Program-made: the position numbers and the translations under genes
In this document: one piece after another, positions 60,080 through 64,000 of the stretch
Position numbering within the stretch: the first letter of the stretch is position 1
Layout: each line of letters opens with the position of its first letter
Notes under the pieces: generated by a model
What the model was told of the DNA's origin: nothing
Seen by the model: the letters and a program-made list of their open reading frames with translations, nothing else
The model's database searches: none
Source: Vreelandella andesensis
GTDB taxonomy: Bacteria > Pseudomonadota > Gammaproteobacteria > Pseudomonadales > Halomonadaceae
DNA length: 64,000 nt
Assembly (NCBI RefSeq): GCF_003989795.1
Contig: NZ_RZHG01000013.1
Span: 1-64,000 of the forward strand
Direction: 5' to 3'

Positions 60080-61549
60080 ATGACAACTAATGCTCAACCC
60101 TCAGCGCGATGGAAACTGCTAGCACCGCTAGCAGTCGCTATTATTGTCGCACTGATTCCTACCCCCCCAGGGCTTGCGCCGCATGCGTGGTATTTTCTCG
60201 CCATTTTCCTCGGCTGCGTCGTTGGCCTTATTCTTGAGCCATTACCGGGCGCAGTGGTGGGGCTGATCGGCGTTACCCTGGTAGCTCTGCTTTCAAGGTG
60301 GGTACTGTTCTCTCCAGAACAGCTGGCTACTGACGGATTTAATGCTGCCAACCAAGCATTTTTATGGGCGGTATCGGGTTTTACCAACGCCACCGTATGG
60401 CTAATTTTTGGCGCTTTTATGTTCGCCTTGGGGTATGAAAAAACCGGCCTGGGTAGGCGGATATCTCTGTGGCTAGTTAAGGCAATGGGGAAGCGCACGT
60501 TAACCCTTGGCTACGCAGTGATGATTGCCGATGGTATTCTAGCGCCCTTCACACCTTCTAATACGGCTCGCAGCGCGGGCACAATTTATCCCGTCATTCG
60601 TAATCTTCCGCCGCTTTACGATTCGCACCCCAACGACCCCAGTATGAAGCGAATGGGTAGCTTTCTAATGTGGACAGCGCTGGCCTCTACCTGTGTGACC
60701 AGCTCGCTATTTTTGACCGCTCTAGCCCCCAATCTATTAGCTATCGCGTTAACCGAGAGCGCGACCGGCATTTATATTAACTGGGGGCAGTGGTTTATGG
60801 CCGTCGCGCCAGCCGGGATCCTGCTGCTTCTGCTGGTGCCGCTGCTTAGCTACTGGCTATGTGCGCCCGAAGTGAAAGCAGGTAACGAAATCTCCGACTG
60901 GGCAGGGCAGGAGTTAGCCAATCTGGGGGCACTATCCCGCCATGAAATAATGCTGGTTCTTATGGTGGTCACCGCCCTGCTGCTGTGGATATTTGCTGGC
61001 AGTATTATCTCTGGGTCACTAGTGGGCTTAGTGGTGATCTGCGGCATGTTATTAACTGGCATTGTGACGTGGAGCGATATTCTCGATAATCGAGCAGCCT
61101 GGAATACTTTTGTATGGTTCGCCACCCTGGTGGCACTGGCTGGCGGGCTAAGTCAGGTGGGTTTCGTTACCTGGTTTGGCAATGTGGTCGGCGGGCAAAT
61201 AAGCCACTTCGACCCGCTAATAGCCATGGTGGCGTTGGTAGTTATCTTCTATCTGCTGCACTACTTCTTTGCCAGCGTGACGGCGCACGTTACCGCTTTG
61301 CTACCGGTCATTTTAGCAGCAGCATCTGGCATTGCCGGGCTCGATATGCAGATGTTTATCTTATTGTTACTCCCCACACTCGGTTTTATGGGGATTCTCA
61401 CGCCTTACGGTACTGGGCCAAGCCCGGTTTATTACGGCAGCGGCTATCTGCCCAGCGCACTCTTTTGGCGACTAGGCGCGATTTTCGGGCTGCTATTTTT
61501 AGTGGTTTGGTTAGTCATCGGCTTACCCTGGCTGCTGTTATTTACCTGA
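60080..61549 (+). CDS. DASS/SLC13-family anion (C4-dicarboxylate/citrate) transporter, CitT/TtdT-like
   Basis: A 489-residue inner-membrane carrier with about twelve hydrophobic segments. The first SNT-type motif reads TPSNTARSAGTIYPV and a second substrate loop near the C-terminus is GILTPYGTGPSPVYYGSGYL. This is the E. coli CitT/TtdT/YbhI group, which exchange di- or tricarboxylates for succinate. GAGAGG precedes ATG 60080. Divergent from frdA across an FNR-like box, so fumarate or malate uptake against succinate is an attractive role (inference). Confidence 0.9.
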   Translation: MTTNAQPSARWKLLAPLAVAIIVALIPTPPGLAPHAWYFLAIFLGCVVGLILEPLPGAVVGLIGVTLVALLSRWVLFSPEQLATDGFNAANQAFLWAVSGFTNATVWLIFGAFMFALGYEKTGLGRRISLWLVKAMGKRTLTLGYAVMIADGILAPFTPSNTARSAGTIYPVIRNLPPLYDSHPNDPSMKRMGSFLMWTALASTCVTSSLFLTALAPNLLAIALTESATGIYINWGQWFMAVAPAGILLLLLVPLLSYWLCAPEVKAGNEISDWAGQELANLGALSRHEIMLVLMVVTALLLWIFAGSIISGSLVGLVVICGMLLTGIVTWSDILDNRAAWNTFVWFATLVALAGGLSQVGFVTWFGNVVGGQISHFDPLIAMVALVVIFYLLHYFFASVTAHVTALLPVILAAASGIAGLDMQMFILLLLPTLGFMGILTPYGTGPSPVYYGSGYLPSALFWRLGAIFGLLFLVVWLVIGLPWLLLFT

Positions 61550-61600
61550 CCAATACTTATTACTTGACCAGCACTTATTACTTGACCAGTACTTAGCTAT
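61547..61600 (+). repeat. Three 18-bp tandem repeats starting at the transporter stop codon
   Basis: TGACCAATACTTATTACT, TGACCAGCACTTATTACT and a partial third copy TGACCAGTACTTAGCTAT begin with the TGA stop itself at 61547. The gene end is therefore the repeat unit, as at the cobW/EAL junction. Confidence 0.85.
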
Positions 61601-61652
61601 TGCCCCACTACCCTTCTTTTCATCATAAGTAGTTCACAGGGATATTAACGTA

Positions 61653-62579
61653 TTGGAACATCTCGCCAAACACAGTCCGCATCACGCCTGGGTGTTAGCC
61701 GCACGCCCTAGAACGCTGCCGCTGTCGTGTGCATCTATCCTGCTGGGCAGCGGGCTTGCAGCGCACGCCCAGGCTTTCAACCCCACGGTGCTGTTGCTTG
61801 CCCTACTCACTGCCATGGCCCTTCAGGTACTGTCTAATTTAGCCAACGACTATGGCGATGCCGCCTCAGGCGTTGATAACGAGAAACGTAGCGGCCCGTT
61901 AAGGGCTGTCTCATCTGGTTTGTTGACCCCAAAAGCAATGCGCAGCGGAATGTTCGTCACCGCCACCGTTGCCGCGCTATTCGGGCTGCTATTGCTGCTT
62001 GCCGCCTTTGGGAATCAATGGATGCAGATTCTCATCTTCATATTGTTAGGCGCTGCTGCCCTACTGGCAGCGGTGACCTATACCGTTGGGCTAGGCGGCG
62101 CCCCTTACGGCTACCGTGGGCTGGGGGATATTGCGGTCTTTATGTTTTTCGGGCTGCTCGGTGTCTTGGGCACCTACTACCTGCATACCCACGAGCTAAA
62201 CTGGCTGCCATTTTTGCCAGCCGCCGCGTGCGGGCTGCTGGCTACCGCCGTTCTCAATGTGAATAATGTGCGCGATATTGAAAGCGATGCACGCTGCGGC
62301 AAAATCACCCTAGCGGGGCGGCTAGGCCGCGAAGGCGCGATTATGTACCACTGGGCGCTGCTGGGATTAGCGCTAGTGCTCACATTGATTTACCTGGTGG
62401 TTCTACCGGTTCCACTGTTGGGATGGAGCTGCCTGCTGGTGGCCAAGCCGCTGACGGACGCTGCCAGAACATTACGCCATACCCAAGATGGCAAGGTTCT
62501 GACCAACATGCTAAAAAATACCGCTTTTTCAACGCTGCTTTATAGCGTACTGCTGTCTATTGGCTTGGCCTATTTCTAA
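61653..62579 (+). CDS. menA: 1,4-dihydroxy-2-naphthoate polyprenyltransferase MenA
   Basis: UbiA-type prenyltransferase of menaquinone synthesis, 308 residues with about eight membrane segments. The first Asp-rich motif is NLANDYGDAASGVD, then the RSGPLRAVSSGLL stretch typical of MenA; the second is NNVRDIESDARCGKITLAGR. TTG start at 61653 with only a weak ribosome site. It follows the transporter and frd operon, consistent with menaquinol as donor for fumarate reductase. No other men gene is in the window. Confidence 0.9.
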   Translation: MEHLAKHSPHHAWVLAARPRTLPLSCASILLGSGLAAHAQAFNPTVLLLALLTAMALQVLSNLANDYGDAASGVDNEKRSGPLRAVSSGLLTPKAMRSGMFVTATVAALFGLLLLLAAFGNQWMQILIFILLGAAALLAAVTYTVGLGGAPYGYRGLGDIAVFMFFGLLGVLGTYYLHTHELNWLPFLPAAACGLLATAVLNVNNVRDIESDARCGKITLAGRLGREGAIMYHWALLGLALVLTLIYLVVLPVPLLGWSCLLVAKPLTDAARTLRHTQDGKVLTNMLKNTAFSTLLYSVLLSIGLAYF

Positions 62580-62611
62580 TCAGACTATTGAGTGGTGCTA
62601 GCGTGCCAGGA

Positions 62612-62917
62612 CTATGAAAGCACCACCTCATAGCCTTCAAATTTGGGCGGGCCAAGGTAAATACCTTCAGGCGCTTTGGCATTGGCGTGGGCTTTACGGA
62701 ATGCGTCTGACTTGGTCCAGGCACGGAAGGCGTCCTCTGACTCCCATACGCTATGGGAGATAAACACGGTGTGATCTTCCTGGCTTTCGCCCTGCAGCAT
62801 TTGGAATTGCTTAAAGCCTGGCACTTCATCCAAATGCGAATCACGGTTGCGCCATACCTCTAAAAAATCTTCTTCGCGGCCTGGGGCAATCCGAAAACGG
62901 TTCATGGCAATATACAT
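62612..62917 (-). CDS. ABM-domain monooxygenase with IsdG-type residues
   Basis: A 101-residue dimeric-barrel protein (antibiotic biosynthesis monooxygenase fold). The triad known from haem-degrading IsdG, Asn-Trp-His, is present as Asn6, Trp67 and His77 in matching places (MNRFRI; FRAWTKSDAFRKAH). GGAGAG precedes ATG 62917. Haem degradation is plausible but no haem uptake gene is nearby. Convergent with menA. Confidence 0.85.
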   Translation of the reverse strand: MYIAMNRFRIAPGREEDFLEVWRNRDSHLDEVPGFKQFQMLQGESQEDHTVFISHSVWESEDAFRAWTKSDAFRKAHANAKAPEGIYLGPPKFEGYEVVLS

Positions 62918-63053
62918 GCACTCTCTCCTAGTAGTTATCTAACACAACAGCATAGCGGCCTGCTGCTTACGGTAACGTTCGCTTGATGGTAACGTCGTGG
63001 TTTAGTGACGAATAGGCTTTACGGCGAATAGCCCTCAACCGTCAGGATACGGC

Positions 63054-64000
63054 ATGGCTAAGGCACCCATCCAGGTCATTTGGTTCAAACGCGATCTACG
63101 CATTCATGATCACGCGCCGCTTTCTAATGCCGCCGCGGCAGGGCCCGTATTGCCGCTATTCGCTATCGAACCAGCGCAGTGGCAAACACCCGATAGCGCC
63201 CTACGCCATTGGCAATTTGCCGCAGACTCACTTATTGATCTTTCCCACGCGCTGCAAACACTCGGCCTGCCGCTGTGTATTTGCCAGGGCGATATTGTTG
63301 ATTTGCTGAACGGCCTGAAAGCTCACTACGGCCACATTACCCTTCATTCTCACCAGGAGACGGGCAACGCCTGGAGCTTTGAACGGGATAAACGGGTCCA
63401 TGGGTGGTGCCAAACCAATAGCGTGACATGGCAGGAAGCGCGTCAGCAAGGTGTGGTGCGGGGGCTAAGCAGCCGCACGGGGCACCAAACCCGCTGGGAA
63501 AAACTGATGAACGCTCCCACCGCCACTGCTCCACAAAACGCTCAACCGGCTGAGGGCTGGCAAGCCTTTCATCAAATTGACGTTGATCAGCTTCAAAGCC
63601 TAACCCTGGGGTTTGATACCACGCCGTGCCCCCAGCGCCAGTTAGGCGGTCGCAGCGAAGGCCGCACACTGTGGCGCAGTTTTGTGCAAACACGCGGGCG
63701 TCGCTATCGCGGCTCGCTATCTAAGCCGTTGCTTGCTTGGGAGTTTGGCTCACGGCTTTCCCCCCATTTGGCCTGGGGCACGCTTTCCATGCGCGAGGTA
63801 GTCCAGTCGTTACGCCGCCAGCGGGAAAAGCACACTGAAGACACTGCCTGGGCGCGCTCGTTGCGCGCTTTCACTTCGCGGCTTTACTGGCACTGCCACT
63901 TTATTCAAAAGCTCGAAAGTGAGCCGAGCATTGAGGGACAAACGTTGCACCCAGCACTGCGTGACCTGCGAGAACGCGACCCCGAACACCCTAACCTGAT
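63054..64000 (+). CDS. DNA photolyase/cryptochrome-family protein (3' end beyond the window)
   Basis: An open frame from ATG 63054 to the window edge, 315 codons so far. The photolyase N-domain is evident: VIWFKRDLRIHDHAPLSNA, VLPLFAIEP, and LSHALQTLGLPLCI. The start of the FAD-binding domain follows (LSPHLAWGTLSMREV; FTSRLYWHCHFIQKLE). GGAT lies upstream of the ATG. Light-driven repair of pyrimidine dimers or a photoreceptor role; the missing C-terminus prevents a class call. Confidence 0.9.
   Translation, partial: MAKAPIQVIWFKRDLRIHDHAPLSNAAAAGPVLPLFAIEPAQWQTPDSALRHWQFAADSLIDLSHALQTLGLPLCICQGDIVDLLNGLKAHYGHITLHSHQETGNAWSFERDKRVHGWCQTNSVTWQEARQQGVVRGLSSRTGHQTRWEKLMNAPTATAPQNAQPAEGWQAFHQIDVDQLQSLTLGFDTTPCPQRQLGGRSEGRTLWRSFVQTRGRRYRGSLSKPLLAWEFGSRLSPHLAWGTLSMREVVQSLRRQREKHTEDTAWARSLRAFTSRLYWHCHFIQKLESEPSIEGQTLHPALRDLRERDPEHPNL

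Overview
The window is a chromosomal stretch of a Gram-negative, GC-rich gammaproteobacterium. Gene content and protein style best fit a moderately halophilic Halomonas/Vreelandella-type organism (inference from overall resemblance; there is no rRNA in the window to confirm it). I see no tRNA, rRNA, CRISPR array or complete insertion sequence. Genes are tightly packed in operons, often with ATGA or GTGA stop/start overlaps.

Layout. (1) 1-6919: a guanidinobutyrase/agmatinase-type ureohydrolase gene, divergent from a PAS/AAA+/Fis sigma-54 activator. A sigma-54 promoter and three activator-like direct repeats lie between them. A UgpC/MalK-type ABC importer operon follows (ATPase, binding protein, two permeases). 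(2) 7308-17146: an eight-gene Wsp-like chemosensory operon (receptor, CheB, CheR-TPR, CheA-REC, lone REC, Hpt-REC-REC-GGDEF, two CheW-like proteins) that should end in c-di-GMP synthesis. (3) 17135-32806: a molybdoenzyme block. On the minus strand lie a periplasmic formate dehydrogenase operon (iron-sulfur protein, TorD-like chaperone, small Tat protein, FdhA, FdhB, cytochrome b subunit), DUF1244, moaB and moeA. Divergently, fdhD-mobA-moeA-moaA-cobW supply cofactor maturation, and DUF3305/DUF3306 genes sit beside them. (4) 32863-35129: a PAS-GGDEF-EAL gene whose N-terminal sensor has decayed. (5) 35444-40349: an RND efflux pump with a divergent TetR repressor and a perfect 22-bp palindromic operator. 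(6) 40429-48911: cytosine deaminase, an acetyltransferase, an outer-membrane protein, DUF2254, an HDAC-like deacetylase, a fasciclin/ECF sigma/anti-sigma set resembling mycobacterial SigK-RskA-MPT70, and phosphatidylcholine synthase. (7) 48931-51089: a MocR-type regulator with a 12-bp repeat array at its promoter, a DUF1127 gene and a PhzF remnant. (8) 51532-56283: after an AT-rich leader, a compact and unusual chaperone-usher-like locus. (9) 56427-62579: frdABCD, a DASS-family carboxylate transporter and menA, with an FNR/Anr-like box, suggesting fumarate respiration. (10) 62612-64000: an IsdG-like monooxygenase and a photolyase/cryptochrome cut by the window edge.

Themes. Many genes carry short in-frame tandem repeats (12, 15, 18 or 21 bp) in linkers or at gene ends, pointing to frequent slippage duplications in this genome. 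Two c-di-GMP genes (one cyclase with an elaborate phosphorelay, one truncated EAL protein) and the surface-assembly locus suggest regulated surface attachment. The formate dehydrogenase, Moco genes, fumarate reductase and menA suggest flexible anaerobic or microaerobic respiration.
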